From contig NZ_CP120369.1 in assembly GCF_029892045.1 (NCBI RefSeq), forward strand, positions 372,001 through 436,000: a stretch of DNA of 64,000 bases. The letters run 5' to 3'. Shown here in pieces: positions 1-8,696 of this stretch (position 1 is the stretch's first letter; every line of letters starts with the position of its first letter). The notes beneath the pieces are model-generated. The model searched no databases. It worked only from the letters and a program-made list of their open reading frames with translations, and was not told the DNA's origin. A program made the translations under genes and the position numbers. The stretch is from Sinorhizobium numidicum (GTDB taxonomy: Bacteria; Pseudomonadota; Alphaproteobacteria; Rhizobiales; Rhizobiaceae).

Positions 1-294
1 AACACCGTGTCGAGCGCACGACCGCCCCACCGAACCCGCAAGAGGCGCTCGTGGCGAGGTCCGCCGAGCGTCAAGCATTCCGCTGATCGCTAAGCCAATA
101 GATTGGCCGATGTCGATCCGGCTCGTGAACTCGCTGATGGGCTCAGCACGCTCGGCCTACAGCCCGAGCACACTGAATTAGGAAGATCGGAGACGAAGGC
201 CGTGGATAACTTCGCTTGCAATGGCAACACTTCAAATGGGCCGGGGCGGCCGCAACTGGTCGTCGCAGGCCGTCCCGCCGCACGGCGACGGCAA
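1..294. other. Left edge, no gene recognised
   Basis: I see no convincing coding sequence here. The reading frame of the LysR gene stays open upstream to a TTG at 103, but that extension has no LysR-type sequence. Confidence 0.4.
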
Positions 295-1239
295 ATGCTA
301 GCGTCGATTGACCTGAACATGCTGTTGACTCTCGGGGCGCTGCTGGAGCACCGCAACGTGACACATGCGGCCAGACACTTGGGCCTGAGCCAACCGCCGG
401 TAAGCCGAGCTTTGACCAGGCTGCGTGGCATTTTCAATAATGATCTTTTGGTTCGCGGCTCGGCCGGCATGGTTCCGACGCCGCACGCCGAACGCTTGGC
501 GAAGACGCTGCCGACGGCGTTGGATTCGATCCGCGGGATGGTGAGCCGCGGCTTTGCCCAGGGCGAATGGCGGTCAACGGTAAGAGTGGCAATGCCTGAT
601 CATCAAGCGGTGGTGCTGCTGCCCCCTCTCCTACCGCTGTTGCGCGAGCGCGCGCCTAATCTAGACATAGTGACCGATGCGGTCCTAGCTGGAGCGCTCC
701 GACGGCTTGAGCACGGCGAGATCGATTTGGCCGTTGGGCAGATCGGTACGGCTCCACAGGGCTACTTTCGGCGCAGGCTCTACACCGAGCACTTTGCTTG
801 CCTGCTACGCAGCAACCACCCAGTCCTGGCGCAGGAATGGACAATCGACACCTTCGCGGCCTTGCGCCACGCCACCATTGCCTCTGGTACTAAGGACGGT
901 TTCAGCCGCGTGCATGACGAGTTGGTCGAGCTGGATCTTCTCGGTCGCGATCCGGTGCTCGTTTCCAACGTCCTGACGGCCGCGTTGGCGATCGTCGCGA
1001 ACGATCTGGTGCTGGTTGTACCACGCCGCGTCGCAACCAGGATCGCCGCCTTGCTGCCGCTAGCGATTGTCGATCCCCCTGTGCAGTTGACGCCCCACGA
1101 GGTCGCGCTCATCTGGCACGAGCGTTGCCATCGCGACCCGGACCATCGTTGGTTACGCCAGGAGATTGCCGCCGTGGCGGCGGGAACAGAGCTGAAGAAA
1201 GGGCGCGGGCACCCGGCTGATGCGTGGTCGAGGCAATGA
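295..1239 (+). CDS. LysR-family transcriptional regulator
   Basis: LysR-type regulator of about 314 residues, a normal length for the family. The N-terminal winged helix-turn-helix covers residues 1-60 (DLNMLLTLGALLEHRNVTHA, then LSQPPVSRALTRLR), followed by a periplasmic-binding-like effector domain. The C-terminal HERCHRDPDHRWLRQ motif is typical of the NahR/PbpR-like branch. I chose the ATG at 295 because LysR homology begins there. It is not a NodD: the NodD-typical N-terminus is absent. Its stop overlaps the ATG of the AraC-type gene (ATGA at 1236-1239), so the two are probably translated together. The target is not evident. Confidence 0.85.
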   Translation: MLASIDLNMLLTLGALLEHRNVTHAARHLGLSQPPVSRALTRLRGIFNNDLLVRGSAGMVPTPHAERLAKTLPTALDSIRGMVSRGFAQGEWRSTVRVAMPDHQAVVLLPPLLPLLRERAPNLDIVTDAVLAGALRRLEHGEIDLAVGQIGTAPQGYFRRRLYTEHFACLLRSNHPVLAQEWTIDTFAALRHATIASGTKDGFSRVHDELVELDLLGRDPVLVSNVLTAALAIVANDLVLVVPRRVATRIAALLPLAIVDPPVQLTPHEVALIWHERCHRDPDHRWLRQEIAAVAAGTELKKGRGHPADAWSRQ

Positions 1240-2219
1240 GTATCACGCGATCCGAAATCTGTTCCGATTGTAGCGGAGACAGTTCGATATCTTCTTGTCC
1301 GCCGGGAGCCGATGCTGGTTACGCTGGGCCAACACAACGAACTCGACGCGAGCCCTTTTCGAGCAAGAATTTGAAGCGAGGGTTTTCGGCAATCTGCCAA
1401 ACAAACGCGTATTCGCACACTCCACCATCTACACACCCTAAGTCTCCCCTCGTCGGCCGCCGTCCGGCGCGCCAAAACTTTAGTAGGCCACATCCTGAGG
1501 GTGAATCCGAGGCGCATGCATCCATTTTGGCCGCGTATCTTGGGTCCGATCCCGTCACACGTATGTTGTTGGCCCAAATGGCGAGCTCTCTGCCGCAGGT
1601 TGATATCGTTGATCACCGTTTGTTGAGGCGGGGACGCTTCGCGCAAATCGTCATCGTCGATTGCCGCGACCAGGCGCAAAACAAGTACGGTCGCGCGAAG
1701 CTCTCATCCGAACTAGTGCAACTAGCCTTGGTTGCGGAAGGCAGCCTGGACCGAAGGGCAGTTTTCTCCAACGGGTACTCCGACTACCTGCTGTGGCCGC
1801 CGGTAGAGCGGGAAGTTCTGAGTAGACTTGCCGCCTGCCTCGCCGAGATAGCGCGGCGTTCGGCGCGGCCATTCTTCTCAGCCGATCCCCTGGTGCAGGA
1901 CTCATGCGATCTGCTCACCCAGCGGGTGGACCAGCAGATAACCCTCAGCAACTTGGCTCGCACCCTCGGCACCAATAAGACGACGCTCGTGAACCGCTTC
2001 GAGGCATCCTTTAACTGCGGCCCTATGACTTGGTTGCGGCACTACCGGATGACCTTGGCTGCCGCGCGCTTGCGAAGCGGGCACGAAAGCGTCGCCAACG
2101 TCGCAGAGTCCTTGGGGTATGAGAACAGCAACAACTTCTCAACAGCGTTCAAGGCGTTTCATGGCCTTTCGCCGCTACGCTACCGCAAAATGGTCGTGGG
2201 CAGAGAAAAGCCTGCCTGA
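1236..2219 (+). CDS. AraC-family regulator with receiver-like N-terminal part
   Basis: The C-terminal ~100 residues form an AraC/XylS double helix-turn-helix (ITLSNLARTLGTNKTTLVNR, later VANVAESLGYENSNNFSTAF and GLSPLRYRK). The middle part (about residues 110-210) loosely resembles a response-regulator receiver: a DxxxxVDCRD-like strand, then SNGYSDYLLWPPVEREVLSR where receivers have a G-x-x-D-Y-L-x-K-P-F motif. The first ~105 residues look low-quality and Pro/Ser-rich, so translation may instead begin at an internal ATG near 1563. The overlap with the LysR stop supports the ATG at 1236. Two regulators in one operon suggest a shared local target, but none is obvious. Confidence 0.7.
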   Translation: MSITRSEICSDCSGDSSISSCPPGADAGYAGPTQRTRREPFSSKNLKRGFSAICQTNAYSHTPPSTHPKSPLVGRRPARQNFSRPHPEGESEAHASILAAYLGSDPVTRMLLAQMASSLPQVDIVDHRLLRRGRFAQIVIVDCRDQAQNKYGRAKLSSELVQLALVAEGSLDRRAVFSNGYSDYLLWPPVEREVLSRLAACLAEIARRSARPFFSADPLVQDSCDLLTQRVDQQITLSNLARTLGTNKTTLVNRFEASFNCGPMTWLRHYRMTLAAARLRSGHESVANVAESLGYENSNNFSTAFKAFHGLSPLRYRKMVVGREKPA

Positions 2220-2351
2220 CGCAAAGGTCGAGACCGGAACGAACTGGTATACAGCAACGAAGTCCCGAAATGGTCTTGCACTGAAGTTGGTGCGCATGCC
2301 GGGCACCTCACGGCTCTTACAGCAACGCTCAGATCTCCCAAGGAGGCAAGC

Positions 2352-3227
2352 ATGTCGAACGGGTTTGCAATGGATATTCACGAGTATGAACAGGGCTATT
2401 CGGACAAGAACTACGAGGCAGCGAGGGCGTTTTTCCGGGGCAAGCCCCTGGCTTTGGCCCAACTAAATGCTGCGCCCCCCAGCGACGACACGATCGCGAA
2501 CGATCAAGGGACAGTACAGTTTCACCTCATCGGCCAGAAAACAGACGACCCCACCTACAGCGGCATTATGAATGAGAACCAAGACAACCTCCTGGCTATA
2601 GGAGGACTCATTCACGACTACATGCACACCCATCATCCCGCTATCGATTCGCAAAAGCTTGACATCAACACCTGGACAGATGTTGTTGCCAACATCCCCG
2701 ACGTCTCGATCGGCGGCCAAAAGCAGAAGAGTTACTTAAACAGATTTGCCGGCACCTCTGTCTCGGCCGCCTTTCTCTCGTTGCTTGCCAAGGCGATCAT
2801 CACCGACGGCGCATCGCTGCTGCTTGAGTTCAACACCTTCCTCGCGGCGATGGGCAACCTCACCTTCAGCGCTGGTGGCAAAGCCCAGCAATACAAGGCA
2901 CTGACATGCACCTACCAGAGCTACCTTCTCGACAATGGGGTAGGCGGATATTACGATTACGGAGCAATCGTTCTGCGGCAGATCGAGTTCAAAGAGCACT
3001 TCCTTCGGCTGAAGTCCTCATGCTCATCAACGCGATACGTCAACGTCAACATGGACTATACCGAGGTCACCAATCTGGTTCAGACCCGACGGATCCGCAA
3101 AGGCGGCCCCGACCACGAAAACTTCCAGGGGCTCGTGAATGAAAACTCCACCGACCAGTTCAAGAAGGCAAAGAACTTCTTCAACGGCGGCTCGAGCCCG
3201 CAAGGAGACATCATACCGCAGGTCTGA
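2352..3227 (+). CDS. Hypothetical protein, 291 residues
   Basis: Well-formed gene with a strong Shine-Dalgarno (AGGAGG, 6-7 nt before the ATG). The product has no signal peptide and no clear transmembrane segment, apart from a moderately hydrophobic stretch around residues 130-170. It is rich in Tyr, Asn and Gly and ends in a polar tail. I do not recognise the family. It stands alone between the AraC-type regulator (133 bp upstream) and a DUF1906 gene about 0.8 kb downstream on the same strand. Confidence 0.6.
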   Translation: MSNGFAMDIHEYEQGYSDKNYEAARAFFRGKPLALAQLNAAPPSDDTIANDQGTVQFHLIGQKTDDPTYSGIMNENQDNLLAIGGLIHDYMHTHHPAIDSQKLDINTWTDVVANIPDVSIGGQKQKSYLNRFAGTSVSAAFLSLLAKAIITDGASLLLEFNTFLAAMGNLTFSAGGKAQQYKALTCTYQSYLLDNGVGGYYDYGAIVLRQIEFKEHFLRLKSSCSSTRYVNVNMDYTEVTNLVQTRRIRKGGPDHENFQGLVNENSTDQFKKAKNFFNGGSSPQGDIIPQV

Positions 3228-3388
3228 TCCTCAGACCTCTGGTGCGCGAAAGGAGCGCACCGAACCAAGGGCCCGTCGTCCGCGTCTGGACGCGAAGAGG
3301 CAGTCCGGCAAGCCTTCGCGAAGCTGCCGATGCGCTGTCGCGCCCCAGTGCTGGCGAACCGGTCTCGCAGTCAAAAGAGGAATCAAAC

Positions 3389-3670
3389 ATGAACCCCTTT
3401 GCAAAAACAACTGCCGGCCTTCATCGGTGCGCGCAGCCGTCGGGGCGAACGTCAGCCCTTGGCAGCAAGAATAACGACTTCTACCTAACTGCGCGTGATC
3501 CGAGTAGGAATGGTCTTCCGGAGGTCTTCACGTCTATGCCTGCCTGCTCGGCAGGGCTGACTGCCTGCGCTTTGCGAGATTCTACAAGAGGTCGATTTCG
3601 GCGGTGTTTTCCCAAGAATAGCCGCTGGCTGCAAACCGGTACGTCCAATGGGCCTTGCGCCGCCGACTGA
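3389..3670 (+). CDS. Possible small hypothetical gene
   Basis: An ATG with a plausible AGAGG ribosome site opens a 93-codon frame rich in Arg, Ser and Cys. No family is recognised. It is the only candidate in the 835 bp between the 291-residue protein and the DUF1906 gene, and could equally be non-coding. Confidence 0.2.
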   Translation: MNPFAKTTAGLHRCAQPSGRTSALGSKNNDFYLTARDPSRNGLPEVFTSMPACSAGLTACALRDSTRGRFRRCFPKNSRWLQTGTSNGPCAAD

Positions 3671-4062
3671 CAAGTCGTGGTTGAAGCGCTCGACAAGAAT
3701 CCAGCGGCAACCAAAACTCGCCCATGCCAAGGCGCTCTCGGCAGCCGCTCGTTGCAAGTGAATACCGCACATACCACTGAGACCGCACTCGCCCTGCCCG
3801 CCCGAGGCGCTTCGGCACCCAAACCTGCGATGGCAACGGGCCCAGCCCTAGTTTCAGAAGAAATCGATGTGGAGCAAGGCATGCCGCTCAACAACTACGC
3901 TGTTCTCAGAGACAGATCGATCAGCAGCCGCCTCCTCCGGTTCCACACCGCGTACGAACTTCTCGCGCCCGAGAACGGTGCCCTACACCGAGTCGCAGTT
4001 ACCGTTCGCTCGTGGGGTGGGACGCGAAGTCGATTGTACGCCTTGTGAGAAGGGGGAAACCG

Positions 4063-4761
4063 ATGGGCTATCGTCACGATTTCTCGAAGGCTGACGGATG
4101 GTCCGCAGCGGATGTCAGCGTCCGCCTCAACAATAACGCGGGCCGGACATTTCTCACATTCTTGCGAAGTTCGGGGGTAAACACTGTCATTCGGTATTAC
4201 GCGATTTCCGCAAGGCTAAAAACCATCACGCCCGAGGAAGCGAAACTGCTCTCTAGGGAAGGCTTTGGCATACTACCTGTTTTCCAGGACAGCAGCCGCC
4301 ACATCTCCAACTTCTCGAGCGCGATCGGCACGGCGAATGCAAAGAGTGCTATGGACTTCGCAAAACGCATCGGCCAGCCAAAAGATAAAGGCAGTACGAT
4401 TCTGTTCGCCGTGGACGCGGACTATACGGCTACCCAGATCGACGGCCTCATCCTCGACTACTTCCAGGCAATTAAAGACGAGATCAACGGCACTTTCGTC
4501 ATTGGCGCCTATGGTAGCGGCGCCGTGCTTTCAAAATTACTCGCGGAGGGCCTGATCACGGTTCTATGGATATCCATGTCAAGGCTATTCCTTGGAACCG
4601 AGCAATTCTTCTATTCCAACCGATGGTGGATGCGGCAGGTACCTCCAGAGCTTACCCATGCCACCTCTGGGGTGGTCTATGATCGCAATATCGTAAGGCT
4701 TCCGCGGCGGGAGATCGGGGCCTACCAGGTTGATGACTCGGGCGTAGGCTCGCTGGCTTAG
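4063..4761 (+). CDS. DUF1906 / Rv2525c-like glycoside-hydrolase-like protein
   Basis: 232-residue protein with the pattern of the DUF1906 (Rv2525c-like, GH25-like TIM barrel) family: a strand VNTVIRYYAISARLKTITPE, then LSREGFGILPVFQDS, then STILFAVDADYTATQIDGLI and GTFVIGAYGSG. Members are thought to bind or cleave cell-envelope glycans; none has a firmly known substrate. The ATG at 4063 follows a purine-rich GAGAAGGGGG site; the longer frame upstream lacks homology. No signal peptide is visible, so a surface role would need another export route. Confidence 0.7.
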   Translation: MGYRHDFSKADGWSAADVSVRLNNNAGRTFLTFLRSSGVNTVIRYYAISARLKTITPEEAKLLSREGFGILPVFQDSSRHISNFSSAIGTANAKSAMDFAKRIGQPKDKGSTILFAVDADYTATQIDGLILDYFQAIKDEINGTFVIGAYGSGAVLSKLLAEGLITVLWISMSRLFLGTEQFFYSNRWWMRQVPPELTHATSGVVYDRNIVRLPRREIGAYQVDDSGVGSLA

Positions 4762-5099
4762 GACCAAGACGCCGATGCGACCCTCGACGGCACATACCGC
4801 CTTGCGGTGAGCGAAATGGATTGATGGCCGCACTCGACTAGTCAGAACAGAGGGATTGCGGCTGCGACACACGCCAAGTGGCCCGTCATTCGCCAGCTTA
4901 CGATCAGAGCGCCCGTGCTGGCAGTCGACGCCACGTCTTGAGGACGGCTGGCGCAAAGCGTTAAGGAAGGCGTCGCTGCGCATCCGCGGATACCCGCGAA
5001 GGCGCAAATTCCGCTTCTTATCGGCTCAATGCCGATTTTGTCGGTATGCCCGCCGTTCTCGGCTCTCGTGTCGGCCGAGGCGTACTCGGGCATGGATAT
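4762..5099. other. Intergenic, nothing recognised
   Basis: No gene, RNA or clear repeat was recognised between the DUF1906 gene and the recombinase remnant. Confidence 0.4.
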
Positions 5100-5510
5100 G
5101 TGTGCCGGGGTTCGCTATAGACGGAAGGTGTCGCGATTGCTCGCGATCGTGTTCGGCTAACATCCAGGTAAGTGCACAGCCGATCGGGGAAGAACTGGTG
5201 CATGAGCGATGGAAGCAACGATCGGCTCATAAGCGCTGGGCGCACGCGGAAGCGAGTGCTAGCAGTTCCGGCACAGCCTCGATGTAGAAGTAGGTATGCT
5301 CCGGGTTCGCATGCCCCGAGATAGGTCCTCGGCTTGATCGTCTCCCGGCTGGATCCATGCCCGACGGGTACCAGATCGGGCATGGTGCGGCCGGCAATGG
5401 CGTGGCCCCCATTGTGGATTCGCGGGGCGCGGGCGCGCCTATGGAACCTTAGCCATTCCGGAAAGCCAAGCGACTGGCGGACCACGGCGAAGTTGTATCT
5501 GGCCCGCCGT
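5100..5510 (-). pseudogene. Tyrosine recombinase (phage-integrase type) remnant
   Basis: Minus-strand frames carry, in order, VVRQSLGFPEWLR, a damaged HxxRH region (ARAPRIHNGGHAIAGRTM), then in another frame SGHANPEHTYFYIEAVPELL, the C-terminal signature of rhizobial XerC/D-like integrases with the catalytic Tyr region. The match switches frame at least once. A short piece at the 3' end (SLLPSLMHQFFPDRL) resembles the start of a second recombinase, as in the tandem integrase sets known on rhizobial plasmids. The gene is broken and inactive. Confidence 0.65.
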
Positions 5511-5791
5511 ATTCCCGACCCGCTCGACAGGATCCGGGACGAAGAACGGCCATGAACTTCGCTCGAGCAGCCGATCCCGCTCATCTGCCTAGGGAGCGAG
5601 TTGGAGGCCAGTGCACTTCTAGACCGAGATCAGCGGGCCCTTGCGAGCTTTCCCTTCCGCAAAGTGAGAACGCATGTTTCAAGATTGACATCATTGCTGT
5701 CGAGTGAGAGAGCCTCGCTGTCCTGACGGCCGGTGACAGCCATCAGCCCAAACAGGACCGAATACATTAACGCGCGGAGGCTTTCGCCCTA

Positions 5792-6091
5792 TCACATCAT
5801 GTCCATTCCACCCATTCCGCCCATGCCGCCCGGCATTGCCGGAGCGTCCTTCTTCGGCAGTTCGGCGATCATGGCTTCGGTGGTGACGAGGAGGCCAGCA
5901 ACCGAGGCTGCATCCTGGAGCGCGGTGCGAACGACCTTGACCGGGTCGATGATGCCCATGGCGATCATGTCGCCATATTCGCCGGTCTGGGCGTTGTAGC
6001 CGAAGTCGTCGCTGTTCTTCTCGAGGATCTTGCCGATAACGATGGAAGCTTCGTCACCAGCGTTTTCAACGATCTGACGGGCCGGAGCCTA
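5792..6091 (-). pseudogene. groEL: groEL 3' fragment (last ~97 codons)
   Basis: Read on the minus strand this gives the C-terminus of a 60-kDa chaperonin: [68 protein letters not shown] and the terminal Gly-Gly-Met repeats ending GGMDMM and a TGA stop. Homology stops abruptly near 6091, where acyl-CoA carboxylase sequence begins on the other strand. It is a truncated copy left by rearrangement; the open frame on the plus strand here (IPPIPPMPP) is a shadow of it. Confidence 0.9.
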
Positions 6092-6119
6092 CAGCACCAA
6101 AATATAATGATAATCGAAG

Positions 6120-6786
6120 ACGACGTGTACGCAACCTTCGCTGCGCTACGGCCGATCTCTGATATGCGGCTTCGCACGCCTTCATGGATACCAATTCGGT
6201 GTTGTGGCGAACAATGGCGTGCTGTTCGACTACAGTGCGCTGAAGGGCGCTCACTTCATCCAATTGTGCGATATGAACCGGACGCCGGTGTTGTTCTTGC
6301 AGAACATCACCGGCTCATGGTTGGCAGCGAATATGAGCAGCGTGGCATCATCAAAAATGGCGCCAAGCTACTCGTGGCCGTGTCTGGAGTGGCGGTGTCC
6401 AAATTCACGGTCATTTGTAACCATTCTCACGGTGCGGGAACATTCGCTATGGCAGGCCGCGCTTTCGATCCGCGTTTTCTGTTCACCCCGGCCGCAGGCT
6501 CAGATTTCAGCCATGGGTGCCGATCAGGCGACGCGAGTGCTTACGGATGTCAAGGCAAAGCAACTGGCGGTCGATGGTAGGCGCTTATCGGCGCAAGACT
6601 ACGAGGTCCGAGACAGTCGATTTTGGAAGACTATAGGGAGCAATCAAGCGCATACTACGCAACGTCTGAAATCTGGGACGACGGGATCTTGATTCTGTCG
6701 ACACCAGAACCACGCTCGCAATCGCCGTGAGTGCTTCGCTCAATGCTCCCCTCGAGACGCCACATTACGGCATCTTTAGAATATAG
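6120..6786 (+). pseudogene. Acyl-CoA carboxylase beta subunit remnant
   Basis: Three frames in succession encode the carboxyltransferase C-terminal half of a biotin-dependent acyl-CoA carboxylase (methylcrotonyl/propionyl type): GFARLHGYQFGVVANNGVLF, SALKGAHFIQLC, FLQNITG, then frame-shifted GSEYEQRGIIKNGAKLLVAV and SKFTVICN, HGAGTFAMAGRAFDPRFLF, then MGADQATRVLTDVKAKQL, YYATSEIWDDGIL and a final piece ending APLETPHYGIFRI and stop. At least three frameshifts make it non-functional. The 5' half is missing and abuts the groEL fragment. Confidence 0.8.
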
Positions 6787-6934
6787 TGGTTGCAATCTGG
6801 TGAGCGTGGGCTGCGCCGATTGTACCAACAGGATGGAATCGAGCTTGATTATGCAACGAGAATGAACTCGGCGGAATCAACACGTCAAAAAAACACCGGA
6901 AAATCTCTCGGGAAAAACCAACTGGCTCCCTGTC

Positions 6935-6971
6935 GGCCTTCCTCCCGACCGAAATACCTGCAAATTATGCG
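6935..6971 (+). promoter_or_regulatory. Conserved leader element before the first MucR-like gene
   Basis: A stretch containing GGCCTTCCTC and AAATACCTGCAAATTATGCG is closely repeated 36 kb away (43005-43042) at about the same distance before the paralogous mucR-like gene. Conservation outside the coding sequence suggests a regulatory site, perhaps autoregulation, which is known for Ros/MucR proteins. That role is inferred. Confidence 0.45.
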
Positions 6972-7008
6972 GACGGATCTAAGTGACAGAAGACACAGGA
7001 GAAGAACA

Positions 7009-7461
7009 TTGAGCCAATCGCGCTTGGCCAGCGAGCAACGGAAACTCGAACTGGCGAGCCGGGTCGTCGCTGCCTATCTAAGCCACAATATCGTTCCTGC
7101 CGCCGACTTGGCCAATCTTATCCAGCAGACGTATTTCTCGCTGTGTGGGACCTCTCCGCCAGATAAAGCGGAGGCTGCCGTCGAGGAACAGCGCCCCGCC
7201 GTCCCGATCAAGAAGTCGGTAACAGCAGACTTCATCATATGCCTGGAGGACGGTGAAAAGTTCAAATCGCTTAGGCGCCACCTGATGGCGAAGTACGGCC
7301 TCACGCCGCAGCAATATCGAGAAAAGTGGGGGCTCCCGACTGATTACCCCATGATTGCTTCAAGCTATGCTCACAAGCGTTCCGAGCTTGGTCGCGCTTC
7401 CGGTCTAGGAAAGAAACGGCACCAGAGCCAGGACCTCGCGCTCGCAAGAAAATCGGTCTGA
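7009..7461 (+). CDS. Ros/MucR-family transcriptional regulator (zinc ligands altered)
   Basis: About 150 residues with the MucR layout: an N-terminal helical segment (SRVVAAYLSHN, then LIQQTYFSLCG), the conserved PAVPIKKSVTADFIICLEDG and the C-terminal DNA-binding fold (KFKSLRRHLMAKYGLTPQQY, REKWGLPTDYPM). In Ros the zinc is held by C-x2-C and two His; here the second Cys is Asp (CLED) and the second His is replaced (RRHLMAKYG), as in the zinc-less Ros homologues of Mesorhizobium. The start is taken as TTG at 7009, preceded by GGAGAA. Family members control exopolysaccharide, motility and symbiosis genes. A paralogue lies at 43080-43553. Confidence 0.8.
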   Translation: MSQSRLASEQRKLELASRVVAAYLSHNIVPAADLANLIQQTYFSLCGTSPPDKAEAAVEEQRPAVPIKKSVTADFIICLEDGEKFKSLRRHLMAKYGLTPQQYREKWGLPTDYPMIASSYAHKRSELGRASGLGKKRHQSQDLALARKSV

Positions 7462-7559
7462 GTCGGCCGCGGCAATATGGCCGAGATCAGATGGCCGGGC
7501 GCCGGATCGAATATTAGCAGGCCGTGACCGCGTAGAAATGATCTTTGACTGAAGGAGCC

Positions 7560-7826
7560 CTAATCACATCGATCTGGCGATTCGGTCAGACCGTTGAGAA
7601 AATCCTGACACCAGCGCGTAACATTGTGTCCCAGCAAGCGATCCGTTATCGCCTTCCAATGCTCCTTCCGGTCTTCCAGCGGCATGCTGAACACGCGCTC
7701 CATAGCGTTTGCGGTACCTTCTATCTCGTATGTATTGACGAGAAGCGCTCCTTGTAGCTCGCGGGCAGCGTCCACGAAGCGCGAACAAGCACACCCGGAT
7801 CGTCGGGATCCTGCAACATCAGCCGC
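7560..7826 (-). pseudogene. otsA: Trehalose-6-phosphate synthase (otsA) 3' fragment
   Basis: The minus strand encodes the C-terminal end of a GT20 trehalose-6-phosphate synthase: QDPDDPGVLV, then one frame away FVDAARELQGALLVN, YEIEGTANAMERVFSMPLED and WCQDFLNGLTES. The catalytic N-terminal domain is absent and there is a frameshift near 7780, so this is a relic. Confidence 0.75.
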
Positions 7827-7838
7827 TGGACCTAGTGT

Positions 7839-8582
7839 CTATTTGCCCGGTTCGGCGCCGTCGAAAACAAATTGAATCCGGTCAGCGGCGTAGCAGGTCA
7901 CGTGGCACCATACGGGTCTGCCGTCTGCGTCCACTTCCACTGCTTTTTTCTCGACCACCGGTCTTGATGGAGATTGATCGAGAAGTTTGGCTTCCTCTTC
8001 CGTCGGCATTCGCGCGATGACCTTGGCGGTGCCGGGCCACAAAGAGGCAAATCCAAATTTCGCCATGGCGATTTCGACATCCGCCTCGGGGCCCATAGCC
8101 TCCACGAAGCCTGAGAAGCGAGGCAATTCCAGAAAATTGGTGCTGAATGCCACCGGTCGACCGTTACTTTCCCCAAGTAGCTGTACTGACAGCACGGTCG
8201 TTTTGGGAGCGAGCTCGAGACACGAACATACCCATATGTCGGCTTGCCTACCTTCAGCGTAGATCAGCTTTCGACTTGGCAGCTGGTTGTTGGACCGAAC
8301 ATTCTGAGGAAATGTCACACGCGAGGCCAGGCGGTATTCAAGCACATCGCTTTCGATGAATGCGCCGCGGCCATGCTCGATCCTGATAAGTCCTTTATTC
8401 TGAAGGATTGCAAGCGCCTTGCGAGAGGTCATGCGGCTGACGCCAAATCGTTCGGCGACCTTCGTATCGGCAGGCAGCCGGCCTTCCTCATCGAACGCAC
8501 CTACGAGGATCTCGCGATGCAAGGTCTCCACGATCATTTTCCAGCGGGGTTGTCCTGAGGTCCCAGACGCGTGTGAGCTCAT
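7839..8582 (-). CDS. GntR/UTRA (PhnF/HutC-like) transcriptional regulator
   Basis: 247 residues: an N-terminal GntR winged helix (residues ~15-80; GRLPADTKVAERFGVSRMTS, then GLIRIEHGRGAFIE) and a C-terminal UTRA ligand domain (residues ~95-245). The YRLASRVTFPQN segment recalls the R-x-R-F-S-x-N linker of PhnF, the E. coli phosphonate-operon repressor. It is divergent from the ABC importer operon at 8697, and the intervening 114 bp hold a perfect palindrome (8617-8632) fitting a GntR operator, so it most likely represses that operon and itself. It is a close paralogue of the regulator at 14619-15332. Confidence 0.8.
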   Translation of the reverse strand: MSSHASGTSGQPRWKMIVETLHREILVGAFDEEGRLPADTKVAERFGVSRMTSRKALAILQNKGLIRIEHGRGAFIESDVLEYRLASRVTFPQNVRSNNQLPSRKLIYAEGRQADIWVCSCLELAPKTTVLSVQLLGESNGRPVAFSTNFLELPRFSGFVEAMGPEADVEIAMAKFGFASLWPGTAKVIARMPTEEEAKLLDQSPSRPVVEKKAVEVDADGRPVWCHVTCYAADRIQFVFDGAEPGK

Positions 8583-8616
8583 GATTGATTCTTTCTGTCA
8601 TGCGGCTGTTACAGAA

Positions 8617-8632
8617 ACTCGTATATACGAGT
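8617..8632. promoter_or_regulatory. 16-bp perfect palindrome, likely GntR operator
   Basis: ACTCGTATATACGAGT is its own reverse complement and contains the GT-N-TA-N-AC core of GntR/HutC operators. It sits between the divergent GntR/UTRA gene and the ABC importer operon. Confidence 0.65.
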
Positions 8633-8696
8633 CGCCAATCGCCCGGCAACGAAAGAGATACGTCGGCTGGACGCGCGTGCAAAGTCTCCTCAAACA

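Noticed and set aside
295..1239. NodD
   Set aside because: LysR family, but the N-terminal and effector-domain sequences do not match NodD, and no nod box is adjacent.
5733..5999. Plus-strand open frame rich in Pro and Met (IPPIPPMPP)
   Set aside because: It is the antisense of the groEL C-terminal Gly-Gly-Met repeats; the minus strand carries the real homology.
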